13,708 nucleotides of DNA from CAYGEY01 sp964349065 (GCA_964349065.1 CAYGEY010000023.1:1-13708), one strand, 5' to 3'; shown: positions 6,181 through 13,419, numbered from the stretch's first letter. Program-made: numbers and translations. The notes: a model not told the origin generated them from the letters alone.

Positions 6181-8799
6181 ATGAGTGAAGAAAGTAGAAA
6201 CAGTTTTCAACATCATAAAGATGATAATATCGCTCCCAAGGACATTATCCATGAGATGGAGGAGTCATATCTTGATTATGCAATGAGCGTTATTGTCTCA
6301 CGTGCACTGCCCGATATTCGTGATGGGCTAAAGCCGGTACAACGAAGAATTTTGCACACGATGAATGCAATGGGAATCACTTCCGGAACAAAATTTAAGA
6401 AATCTGCAAGAATAGTGGGAGAGGTCATAGGTAAGTATCACCCGCATGGTGATACTGCCGTGTATTCAACGATGGTGCGTATGGCACAGTCATTTGCTCT
6501 CCGTTATCCTATGGTTGAAGGTCAAGGTAACTACGGTTCCGTTGATGGAGATCCTCCAGCGGCGATGAGGTATACTGAGGCGAGAATGACCAAGGTGTCT
6601 GATGTTATTTTGGAAGATCTTGAAAAAGAAACGGTTCCCTTTCGTCCCAATTATGACGGCTCTGAGAGCGAGCCAACAGTGCTTCCGGGAAAATTTCCTA
6701 ATTTGTTAGTAAATGGAAATCTAGGTATCGCGGTAGGAATGGCGACTAACCTCCCTCCGAACAACCTGACAGAGATCTGTGACGCAATTACGTTGGTAGC
6801 AAAAAATCCGGATGCGACCATTGATGATATTATGGAGCTTGTTCAGGGGCCGGATTTCCCCACTAGCGGGATTATTTATGATCGAGAGTTTATTAAGCAA
6901 ACGTACGCAACGGGCCGAGGAAGTATTATAATGCGTGCTCGAGCGAGTATTGAAGAAAGTAAATCAGGAAAACCGCGCATTATTATTTCTGAAATCCCCT
7001 ATCAGGTCAACAAGGCGACCATGGTGGAAAAGATCGCAGATCTTGTGCGCGATAAGAAAATAATTGGAATTACAGATATTCGAGACGAATCGAATAAGCA
7101 AGGTATTCGTGTAGTGATTGAGTTGAAAAAAGATTGTCCTGCAAAAAAGATCCTCAATCAGCTCTACAAAATGACCGCAATGCAGTCCACATTTCCGGTA
7201 AATATGATTGCTCTGATTGATGGTATTCAGCCAAAACTGGTGAATATCAAACTTTTGATTGAGCATTTCATTGATCATAGAAAGATTGTTATCCGAAAGC
7301 GAACGGAATTTGATTTACGAAAAGCTGAGGAACGAATTCATATATTACAAGGTCTCAAAATTGCACTGGATCATATTGATGAAGTAATTAAAACTATTCG
7401 GGCCTCAAAAACCCAGGATGAAGCAAAGACCAATTTGATTGCGAAGTTTGCTCTCAGTGAACGACAGGCAGACGCGATTCTCTCAATGCAATTACGTCGT
7501 CTTGCCGCACTGGAAAGACAAAAGATAGAGGATGAAATTAAAGAGCTTGAGGCTCTGATCGCACGTTTGATGAAGATCTTGGGTGATGCAAATGAAATTG
7601 TAAAAATTATCATTGAAGAAACAGATTTTATTAAAGAGAAATATGGTGATGAGAGACGTACCGAGGTTGTTTCCCATGCACTTGGTAAATTTGTTGTAAC
7701 AGACACAATTCCAAATGATGAAATGGTGGTGACGCTCACAAAAGAAAATTACGTGAAACGTATGCCATCTTCAACTTTTACTGCCCAAAAGCGCGGTGGA
7801 AAAGGTATAAAGGGTCTTACCACAAAAGAGGACGATGAAATTCATCAGATGATAGTGACCAGAAATCACAATCAACTCTTGTTCTTTACATCGCTTGGTC
7901 GAGTCTTTAAAATGCATGTTTACGAGATCGAGATGGCTTCCCGTACTGCAAAAGGACAGGCTATTGTCAACCTTCTTCAGCTGCAACCGGATGAAAAAGT
8001 TGTCAGCATTTTGGATATCATGAATAAAAAAGATATTAAGAACCTATTCATGTCGACCAAGATGGGAACGGTGAAAAAGACTGACCTTGATATGTTTAAA
8101 AATATCAATAATCGAGGGATCATTGCTATCAAGATCAAGCCAGGAGATGAACTACTCTGGGTGAAAGCAACTTCAGGAAATGATCAGATATTCATTGTAA
8201 CGAAAAAAGGACAAAGTATAAGATTTAAAGAAGGTAATGTGCGACCGATGGGACGATCTTCTTCAGGAGTGCGTGGTATTAAACTCAAAGCAAATGATGA
8301 AGTTATGGAAATGAGCGTAATCCAAAATGATAAAGGTCGAGTGTTTGTCGTCACTGAAAAAGGTATGGGAAAGATAACAGACCTTTCTGAGCACAGGATT
8401 CAAACAAGGGGTGGAAGTGGTATCAAAGCTGTAATGGTGACTGCGAGAACCGGAAATGTGCTCGGAGCAAGAATTTTGATGGATGGTGAAGAGGGTGATC
8501 TACTTATGATGTCAAAAAATGGTCTAACACTTCGTATCAACGTAAAGAGCCTTCCAAAGCGAGGCCGCGTCACGCAAGGAGTATATATCATGAGATTTAA
8601 AGGTGGTAATGATGTAGTTGCCGGATTCTCTATTATTCCAAAAGGTGAAGAGCTAGAAGGTACTGTGCCTGTGACAGAGGTGCCAGAATTTGAAAATGTT
8701 GAAGGTGATGAAGAGTTTGATATTTCAGAAGAAGCAGATAGCGAGGAAGTACCGGATGATGACGAGGAAGAATCAACAGATGAAGAAGAAACAGAGTAG
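6181..8799 (+). CDS. gyrA: DNA gyrase subunit A
   Basis: The ATP-dependent type IIA topoisomerase subunit that cleaves and rejoins DNA; with GyrB it introduces negative supercoils. The sequence is full length (872 aa). It shows MSVIVSRALPDIRDGLKPVQRRIL (35-58 region), HPHGD (87-91), the catalytic tyrosine Y131 in AAMRYTEARM, and the breakage-reunion core. The C-terminal pinwheel contains the GyrA box QKRGGKG (536-542), which separates gyrase from topoisomerase IV. The tail, about residues 828-872, is almost all Glu/Asp/Ser/Thr, as in many GyrA proteins where it modulates supercoiling. In the quinolone-contact helix the two key positions are Thr92 and Ser96 (Ser83 and Asp87 in E. coli). The ATG at 6181 is chosen by the usual distance to the core; it has no Shine-Dalgarno site. 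It lies 24 nt before the AI-2E-family gene with no terminator between, so the two are probably cotranscribed. gyrB is not in the window. Confidence 0.97.
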   Translation: MSEESRNSFQHHKDDNIAPKDIIHEMEESYLDYAMSVIVSRALPDIRDGLKPVQRRILHTMNAMGITSGTKFKKSARIVGEVIGKYHPHGDTAVYSTMVRMAQSFALRYPMVEGQGNYGSVDGDPPAAMRYTEARMTKVSDVILEDLEKETVPFRPNYDGSESEPTVLPGKFPNLLVNGNLGIAVGMATNLPPNNLTEICDAITLVAKNPDATIDDIMELVQGPDFPTSGIIYDREFIKQTYATGRGSIIMRARASIEESKSGKPRIIISEIPYQVNKATMVEKIADLVRDKKIIGITDIRDESNKQGIRVVIELKKDCPAKKILNQLYKMTAMQSTFPVNMIALIDGIQPKLVNIKLLIEHFIDHRKIVIRKRTEFDLRKAEERIHILQGLKIALDHIDEVIKTIRASKTQDEAKTNLIAKFALSERQADAILSMQLRRLAALERQKIEDEIKELEALIARLMKILGDANEIVKIIIEETDFIKEKYGDERRTEVVSHALGKFVVTDTIPNDEMVVTLTKENYVKRMPSSTFTAQKRGGKGIKGLTTKEDDEIHQMIVTRNHNQLLFFTSLGRVFKMHVYEIEMASRTAKGQAIVNLLQLQPDEKVVSILDIMNKKDIKNLFMSTKMGTVKKTDLDMFKNINNRGIIAIKIKPGDELLWVKATSGNDQIFIVTKKGQSIRFKEGNVRPMGRSSSGVRGIKLKANDEVMEMSVIQNDKGRVFVVTEKGMGKITDLSEHRIQTRGGSGIKAVMVTARTGNVLGARILMDGEEGDLLMMSKNGLTLRINVKSLPKRGRVTQGVYIMRFKGGNDVVAGFSIIPKGEELEGTVPVTEVPEFENVEGDEEFDISEEADSEEVPDDDEEESTDEEETE

Positions 8800-8823
8800 C
8801 ATTATTTCTCAATTCCCCACTCA

Positions 8824-10122
8824 ATGAAAAAACCTCATGTTGCAAAAAAAGTCGCGAATTGGTTCTCAGAGCAGAAAGAGCTTCTCTCTGAGTTTCGTAA
8901 ACAAGTGAAAACTTTGAAAAAAGAGAGGGAAGAAAAAACTGTAAAAACTCGTGAACGCACTAAAGACAATATGAGAGAAATTGTGAAGGAAACACGAACT
9001 AAAGTTGATATTTCTGTGGGGAGTGTAATAAAAGCCGCCATAGCAGTAGCGCTTGTTGCTCTTAGCCTATATTTACTGTATGCAATCAAAGACATTGTAG
9101 TTTTGGTACTAACGTCTTTTTTTATTGCTGCAATGCTTAGTCCTATTGTTGACTTTTTGGAAAAGAAAAAGATTCCGAGAGGGTTTGGGGTTGTTATTAG
9201 TTATTTTTGTATACTAACAGTGCTTATATTCTGTATTTTAGCGATCGTTCCTGTATTAAAATCACAGGGAGATAAGCTTACTTCTTCGATAATAGGTTAT
9301 CTACAAAATGTGGCGGATCATGGATTCACCTCACTCTCTATTCCATTTGTTTCTCATGAGACTGAGGTATCGATTGTAAATTGGCTCAATGGATTGAAAG
9401 AAAGTGTTAATTTAGATTTAGTATTTGAACAATCAAAAACATGGCTGATTGACAATCAAGCGTCTGTTGGAAAGAATCTGGAAACAGTTGCAACAAACTT
9501 TTTTGGAGTGTTGAATAATGTTGCAAGTGGACTTGGGAATATTGTTGTTATACTCCTTCTGACATTTTTTATTATTGTTGAAAAAAGTGAAGTACGAGCT
9601 TTTCTCTTGGCTGTACTTCCTCCTAAGTATAGAGGATATTTTATTGAAAAAGTACACAGTGTTCAGGAAAAGATCGGTGGTTGGGTTAAAGGTCAATTCT
9701 TGCTTGGTCTCACGGTTGGTATTGCAACATATATCGGATTCTTGATATTGGCACTCTTTGGGCTGCATATTGAGGAAATGGGAATTTTATCAGTAATTGC
9801 TGCATTAACAGAAGTAATTCCCGTAATAGGTCCGATATTGGCCGGATTAATTTCAGTACTTGTTGCGGCAAATTTGGGAGTGGTACCTATGGTAATTGTT
9901 GCAGGTATGTTTATACTTATTCAACAATTAGAGAATAATATTCTGGTGCCGGTCATTATGCGTCATGCTGTTGGGCTTTCATCATTTGTTATTATAATCG
10001 GAATGCTGATTGGGGTGGAGTTCCTTGGATTCTTAGGACTTATCTTGGCTGTGCCGGTGACGACAATTATTGGGTTATTTATACAGGACTTTATAAATGG
10101 AAACGAGAAAAAGGAATCATAA
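8824..10122 (+). CDS. AI-2E family transporter (PF01594/UPF0118)
   Basis: A polytopic inner-membrane protein of the AI-2E/PerM family, whose members have been assigned autoinducer-2 export, Na+/H+ antiport or other transport; the substrate here is unknown. Hydrophobic segments lie near 68-87, 90-110, 121-145, 233-252, 292-313, 320-349, 352-367 and 385-421. The family motifs EVIPVIGP (330-337) and QQLENNILVPVIM (367-379) are intact. Residues 148-230 form the extracytoplasmic region between the TM blocks typical of the family. The first 62 residues are a highly charged Lys/Glu/Arg-rich segment, longer than usual and probably a cytoplasmic helical or coiled-coil tail. The ATG at 8824 is the first in frame after gyrA and has no Shine-Dalgarno site. 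It follows gyrA by 24 nt, and its TAA overlaps the A-tract of the ndk terminator. Confidence 0.88.
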   Translation: MKKPHVAKKVANWFSEQKELLSEFRKQVKTLKKEREEKTVKTRERTKDNMREIVKETRTKVDISVGSVIKAAIAVALVALSLYLLYAIKDIVVLVLTSFFIAAMLSPIVDFLEKKKIPRGFGVVISYFCILTVLIFCILAIVPVLKSQGDKLTSSIIGYLQNVADHGFTSLSIPFVSHETEVSIVNWLNGLKESVNLDLVFEQSKTWLIDNQASVGKNLETVATNFFGVLNNVASGLGNIVVILLLTFFIIVEKSEVRAFLLAVLPPKYRGYFIEKVHSVQEKIGGWVKGQFLLGLTVGIATYIGFLILALFGLHIEEMGILSVIAALTEVIPVIGPILAGLISVLVAANLGVVPMVIVAGMFILIQQLENNILVPVIMRHAVGLSSFVIIIGMLIGVEFLGFLGLILAVPVTTIIGLFIQDFINGNEKKES

Positions 10123-10145
10123 AAAAAGCTCCCGGAGGAGCCTTT
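10121..10145 (-). terminator. intrinsic terminator of ndk
   Basis: Read on the minus strand, GCTCC-TCCG-GGAGC is followed by seven T (10127-10121), and the stem extends by a G-T and three A-T pairs. This is a good terminator for ndk, whose stop lies 18 nt before it. On the plus strand the same hairpin is followed only by CTTTG, so it would stop the AI-2E transcript poorly. The T run overlaps the stop codon of the AI-2E gene. Confidence 0.75.
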
Positions 10146-10163
10146 GAAAAAGGATATTCTTTT

Positions 10164-10667
10164 TTAACTCGCCAACGTAAAACTCGTGTACCCAGGCTTA
10201 TGAGAAACTAATTCTTCTTTTTTGAACCATACATCAATCTCAACCGGAGCCTCTTCCACTGATCCTGAGGCATGAATCAAATTAAAAATTCCAATTTGCG
10301 CGTTATCAGCATGTTTAAATGAAACATGAGAAAAGTCTCCTCGAATAGTTCCTGGTGCAGCTGTTTTTGGCTCAGTTCCTCCAACCATCTTTCGAACAAC
10401 TTCAACGATCTCTATTCCTTCAAGTACAAGGGCAATAATCGGTCCGGACATGAGCATATCAATCATCATTGTCCGTACATGCTCCCCTCTTCTTTGTGCT
10501 AAGTCATCTGTGTAATGTTGCATGGCAGTGTCTTTCTCAGAAGTCAAAAGCTTCAGCCCCACCATCTTCGCTCCTACTCTTTCAAATCTTTGTAAGATTT
10601 CTCCAACGATTCCTCGCTCGATTGCGTCAGGTTTCAAGAGGATCAGCGTTCTTTGCATTGTTTCCAT
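10164..10667 (-). CDS. ndk: nucleoside diphosphate kinase, long form
   Basis: Transfers the gamma phosphate of ATP to NDPs through a phosphohistidine, balancing NTP and dNTP pools in the cytosol. The N-terminal RTLILLKPDAIERGIVGEIL is typical NDK, as is AAPGTIRGDFS (103-113). The active-site histidine is H132 in NLIHASGS (129-136), where the usual NDK motif is NxxHGSDS; Gly replaces Asp. At 167 aa it is longer than the common 135-150 aa form. The extra residues sit after HYTDD (about 55-65), in the loop before the active site (about 114-126) and at the C-terminus (about 150-167). ATG 10667 is used; ATG 10658 (MQRTLIL) is equally possible and starts nearer to the conserved strand. The gene is divergent from the repeat-protein gene and ends in its own terminator. 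The kinase call is firm. Confidence 0.93.
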   Translation of the reverse strand: METMQRTLILLKPDAIERGIVGEILQRFERVGAKMVGLKLLTSEKDTAMQHYTDDLAQRRGEHVRTMMIDMLMSGPIIALVLEGIEIVEVVRKMVGGTEPKTAAPGTIRGDFSHVSFKHADNAQIGIFNLIHASGSVEEAPVEIDVWFKKEELVSHKPGYTSFTLAS

Positions 10668-10697
10668 AGTATGTGTGTTTAATTCTAAATCACAAAG

Positions 10698-10725
10698 AGA
10701 TTAGAGATTGATGAGAAATAGTCAA
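10698..10725 (-). promoter_or_regulatory. possible ndk promoter
   Basis: On the minus strand TTGACT (10725-10720) and TAATCT (10703-10698) are separated by 16 bp. Transcription would start near 10691, leaving about 25 nt before the ATG at 10667. The -10 is not close to consensus. Confidence 0.4.
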
Positions 10726-10753
10726 CAGACGACTTATAAAAATTCACAATACA

Positions 10754-10781
10754 TTGACTTGTATAAATAATATTATATAAT
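10754..10781 (+). promoter_or_regulatory. near-consensus sigma-70 promoter of the repeat-protein gene
   Basis: TTGACT (10754-10759) and TATAAT (10776-10781) are 16 bp apart in an AT-rich context. Transcription would start near 10788, giving a leader of about 20 nt. This is the best-formed promoter of a protein gene in the window and predicts strong expression of the unknown repeat protein. Confidence 0.75.
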
Positions 10782-10807
10782 ATACAATTATTCATACTTT
10801 ATACAAA

Positions 10808-11629
10808 ATGTCATCAGAGTTTATCGATAAGATCATGAAAGTGAATGAAGAAGATGACTTGATATCTTCCGTACAAGGTAGAGTTGAGATACAACTTCAG
10901 TATCCACATTTTACGTTCTTTTTTGTAGAGCATATTAGGCAAGAGATACAGAAAATAAAAGAATCCGGCGGTGATGTTTCATATATTGAACAAAAACTTC
11001 CTGAGTTGATGAAAAATGAGATTATGGCTGATGCAGAGAATAAAGTGAATAAACAATTGAGCTATCCTAGGTACACAATATTTTCGGTTGAGAGAATTCA
11101 AAAATCAATAGATAAGGCAAAGGAGGCAGGATGTGACGTTTCACAACTTGAGTGTCAAATTCCAATCTTGAAAAGAAATGAATTAATAACTGACGCAGAA
11201 AATAAGGTGAATAAACAACTGGGGTTTCCACGGTATACAATATTTTCAGTTGAAATGATCCAAAAATCAATAAATAAGGCAAAGGAAGCAGGGTGTGATG
11301 TTTCAAAACTTGAGTGTCAAATTCCAATATTAATGAGAAATGAATTAATCACTATTGCGGAACATCAAGTGATGACTCAATTATCCTATCCCCGAGTCCC
11401 TATATTTTCTGTGAAGAGGATTCAGGATGCGATACGGAAAGCAAAAGAAGCGGGGTATAATGTGTCACATCTTGAGAAAAAGCTTCCAAGATTGATTAAA
11501 AATGAATCAATCATTAATGAAGAAAAGAGAAAAGAGATTCAGGAAACGAGAAGCTTCTTATCTCAATTCCCTGAAGTTAGAGCAAATACCAGAATTTCAT
11601 TGCAAAAAACCAAAAAGAAAATAAAATGA
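10808..11629 (+). CDS. unrecognised protein of four 54-residue tandem repeats
   Basis: I do not recognise this family. The 273-aa protein consists of a short lead (1-16), four tandem units of exactly 54 residues (17-70, 71-124, 125-178, 179-232) and a basic tail (233-273) ending in KTKKKIK. The unit consensus is roughly A-E-x-x-V-x-x-Q-L-x-[YF]-P-[RH], then IFSVERIQKSIDKAKEAG, [CG]DVS-x-LE, and a closing IP-x-L-x-[RK]NE. Units 2 and 3 are identical at 45 of 54 positions; units 1 and 4 are more diverged. Each unit looks alpha-helical, probably two or three helices, which suggests a solenoid or binding scaffold. It has no signal peptide, TM segment or catalytic motif, so it is probably cytosolic. 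It has a strong promoter and no Shine-Dalgarno site, and is divergent from ndk. It is followed by about 190 bp without a gene before the ABC-F start. Confidence 0.8.
   Translation: MSSEFIDKIMKVNEEDDLISSVQGRVEIQLQYPHFTFFFVEHIRQEIQKIKESGGDVSYIEQKLPELMKNEIMADAENKVNKQLSYPRYTIFSVERIQKSIDKAKEAGCDVSQLECQIPILKRNELITDAENKVNKQLGFPRYTIFSVEMIQKSINKAKEAGCDVSKLECQIPILMRNELITIAEHQVMTQLSYPRVPIFSVKRIQDAIRKAKEAGYNVSHLEKKLPRLIKNESIINEEKRKEIQETRSFLSQFPEVRANTRISLQKTKKKIK
10856..11503 (+). repeat. four 162-bp in-frame tandem repeats
   Basis: Units lie at 10856-11017, 11018-11179, 11180-11341 and 11342-11503, each coding 54 residues. Units 2 and 3 are also very similar in DNA, for example the shared stretches GATAAGGCAAAGGA / AATAAGGCAAAGGA and TTGAGTGTCAAATTCCAAT, which points to a recent duplication. 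Units 1 and 4 are older copies. Confidence 0.85.
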
Positions 11630-11739
11630 ATCATGAAATAATTTTTTGAAATGAAAACTTCTACTCACATCATCGAAAACTCCTTCCTGTTATTTTATGG
11701 GGAGTATTTTCTTTTCAGGACACAAGTGCGTACATAATA

Positions 11740-11785
11740 GTATGCAATTCATGAAATCTTTATAAGTTTTATTTGTTTTGCATAC
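11740..11785 (+). promoter_or_regulatory. inverted repeat 1 upstream of the ABC-F gene
   Basis: GTATGCAA (11740-11747) and TTGCATAC (11778-11785) form a perfect 8-bp stem around 30 nt. An outer pair AGTGC (11725-11729) and GCACT (11790-11794) is nested around it. Its right arm shares ATAC (11782-11785) with inverted repeat 2, so the two stems cannot form together. Whether the left arm is transcribed depends on a promoter I cannot fix. Confidence 0.45.
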
Positions 11786-11809
11786 GAAAGCACTACTCTT
11801 ATTTCGTAT
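11782..11809 (+). promoter_or_regulatory. inverted repeat 2 just before the ABC-F start
   Basis: ATACGAAA (11782-11789) and TTTCGTAT (11802-11809) form a perfect 8-bp stem with a 12-nt loop, ending 11 nt before the ATG at 11821. It competes with inverted repeat 1 for ATAC. No T run follows, so if it acts, it would act on translation initiation or as a DNA operator rather than as a terminator. Confidence 0.45.
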
Positions 11810-11820
11810 TTAAAAACAAT

Positions 11821-13251
11821 ATGCTCCGCCTACAAAATATCGCCCTTTACCAAGACTCCAACCTACTCCTCGATGAGGTAGATTTGAGTTTATCCGGAAA
11901 AGACAGAAAACGCGTTGGGATCATCGGGCCAAATGGCGCCGGCAAAACTACATTACTTAATCTCATCATGGGAACCCACGAAGTTTTTGACGGGATCCGA
12001 ATTTGCGAGAGAGAAATAATTATCAAGGTTGATCAAACTCTTACCGGTGATATGAGTATGACTGCAATTGAATACATCTCTGAGGCTCTGGATGAGTCTT
12101 GGGAAACATACAAAATAGAAAAACTGCAATTAGAACTTGGTGTCTCTGATGAATTATTATTGCAGCAGGTTTCTACCCTTTCCGGTGGGGAACAAATGAA
12201 AATGCGGATCATGTATGCTCTCTTACAGGATCCCACAATTTTATTATTGGACGAACCGACCAATCACTTGGATCAAGTTTCATGTGAATGGCTCATGACT
12301 TTCATAAAAAAATTTGCAGGAAGTGTGATTATCATTACGCACGATCGCCACGTGATCGACAATGTCTGTAATGAACTTTGGGATCTTGAACCTTCGAGGC
12401 AGTCTTTAAGAGTTTATGGAGGCTCATTTGCAAATCTGTTGATCCTCAAAGATCAAGAGCGGGAAAATTCCACGAAATATTATGAGATGATTCGAGGGCG
12501 TGCAGATGTAATCCGTAGGTGGCTTAAGGCAAATGAGATGAATGTAAAATTTAGATTTAGTAATATCGTCGCATCGAGGAAAAAATCTTTGGAGAGACTG
12601 GAAGATGAGCTAGCTATACCACCAATTGAGCTCCCCGCGTATGCGCTGCCAACCAATAAGTATGGCGAGGAACGTGGAGAATTGCTCCGAATCCGAGTGG
12701 ATTCTTTGGTGGAAGATCGTAACATACATATTTTTGGAAATGAAATCCGGATCAAACGTGCCCAAAAGATACTCATTTCTGGCCCTAATGGGAGCGGTAA
12801 ATCAACCCTGCTCTCGTGTATGGCTGATCCAAAATTTTTTGAAGGCAAGTATGATGAAGCTGATGATCTACGGATTGTGCACCTCCATCAACATCCGCAT
12901 TTTTCCCAAAAGGACCTCAAGACGCCACTTCTCCAACTTTTAGAATTTCATTTGCCCGAGATGACGAGTGTCTATGGAGTGGCTCTGAGAGCTGGATTTA
13001 CCAAGGATCAATTGATGTTTAATGTGGATCGGCTGAGTGAAGGGCAAAAACGGCGTCTGGAGTTACTAATGATTTTGTACGAAAAACATGATCTTTTACT
13101 TTTGGACGAGCCGACAAATCACATGGATATTTATATGAAGGAGGAGGTGTTAAGATATATAAATACCACCAAGATAACCACTGTTATGGTGACACATGAT
13201 GTGTATATGCAAGAGGCTATTAAGTGGGATCAGAAGATTGTGTTGTCATAA
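11821..13251 (+). CDS. ABC-F family ATPase (ribosome-associated, two NBDs)
   Basis: A soluble twin-cassette ATPase of the ABC-F class, whose members bind the ribosomal E site and act in translation or antibiotic resistance; it has no transmembrane domain. With the ATG at 11821 it is 476 aa. NBD1 has Walker A GPNGAGKTT (36-44), signature LSGGEQ (120-125), Walker B ILLLDEPTNHLD (140-151) and the H-loop ITHD (172-175). The interdomain linker, roughly 214-295, is charged and helical as expected. NBD2 has GPNGSGKST (321-329), a modified signature LSEGQ (405-409), LLLLDEPTNHMD (425-436) and VTHD. Both Walker B glutamates are present. It is shorter than typical EttA/Uup proteins (about 530-650 aa) and lacks a C-terminal extension. 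A TTG at 11773 would add 16 residues; I reject it because homologous cassettes begin at MLRLQNIAL. It lies directly upstream of the rRNA promoter. Resistance or housekeeping role cannot be decided. Confidence 0.9.
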   Translation: MLRLQNIALYQDSNLLLDEVDLSLSGKDRKRVGIIGPNGAGKTTLLNLIMGTHEVFDGIRICEREIIIKVDQTLTGDMSMTAIEYISEALDESWETYKIEKLQLELGVSDELLLQQVSTLSGGEQMKMRIMYALLQDPTILLLDEPTNHLDQVSCEWLMTFIKKFAGSVIIITHDRHVIDNVCNELWDLEPSRQSLRVYGGSFANLLILKDQERENSTKYYEMIRGRADVIRRWLKANEMNVKFRFSNIVASRKKSLERLEDELAIPPIELPAYALPTNKYGEERGELLRIRVDSLVEDRNIHIFGNEIRIKRAQKILISGPNGSGKSTLLSCMADPKFFEGKYDEADDLRIVHLHQHPHFSQKDLKTPLLQLLEFHLPEMTSVYGVALRAGFTKDQLMFNVDRLSEGQKRRLELLMILYEKHDLLLLDEPTNHMDIYMKEEVLRYINTTKITTVMVTHDVYMQEAIKWDQKIVLS

Positions 13252-13275
13252 GGTTTTATTTTCATATATTTTTTA

Positions 13276-13303
13276 TTGACAGCCCACAACTCCTACGTAA
13301 TAT
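13276..13303 (+). promoter_or_regulatory. rRNA operon promoter
   Basis: A consensus TTGACA (13276-13281) lies 16 bp before TAATAT (13298-13303); TATAGA at 13301-13306 is an alternative -10 with 19-bp spacing. Transcription would begin near 13310, about 110 nt upstream of the 16S 5' end. The T-rich run before the -35 (TTTTTTATTGACA) could act as an UP element. Confidence 0.65.
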
Positions 13304-13310
13304 AGACCCT

Positions 13311-13330
13311 GCTTACGGGAAAACGTAAGT
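13311..13330 (+). promoter_or_regulatory. hairpin at the start of the rRNA leader
   Basis: CTTACG (13312-13317) pairs perfectly with CGTAAG (13324-13329) around GGAAAA, with a possible extra G-T pair outside. It lies at or just after the predicted transcription start. I see no clear boxA-like sequence downstream. Confidence 0.45.
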
Positions 13331-13389
13331 GCATATGATTTTTGATATCTAGGGTGTAGTAGATAAAGTTACGCGATCGTGGATAGTTG

Positions 13390-13412
13390 AATAATCGCAT
13401 TTATGCATTATT
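13390..13412 (+). promoter_or_regulatory. hairpin just upstream of the 16S 5' end
   Basis: AATAAT plus GCAT (13390-13395, 13397-13400) can pair with ATGC plus ATTATT (13403-13412), with one bulged C at 13396. The arm may instead form part of the long 16S processing stem with sequence beyond the window. Confidence 0.4.
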
Positions 13413-13419
13413 CTGTGTT

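Noticed and set aside
6039..6182. 48-residue N-terminal extension of the sigma factor with a hydrophobic stretch that looks like a membrane helix
   Set aside because: It starts at an ATG overlapping the gyrA start, is composed mainly of AT-rich Phe/Leu/Tyr codons, covers promoter-like and operator-like sequence, and is not a feature of ECF factors, which begin close to region 2.
6964..7739. Antisense reading frames of 104-122 codons inside gyrA
   Set aside because: They lie wholly within a strongly conserved gene, have no recognisable domains and are expected from codon bias on the sense strand.
10469..10704. Short plus-strand reading frames opposite the start of ndk
   Set aside because: They are shadows of ndk with no motif, and ndk conservation explains the open frame.
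11679..11705. ACTCC/GGAGT hairpin after the repeat-protein gene as a terminator
   Set aside because: The stem is only 5 bp with a 17-nt loop, although ATTTTCTTTT follows; too weak to call.
11773..11820. TTG start adding 16 residues to the ABC-F protein
   Set aside because: The added residues run through the inverted repeats, and the first cassette naturally begins at the ATG at 11821.
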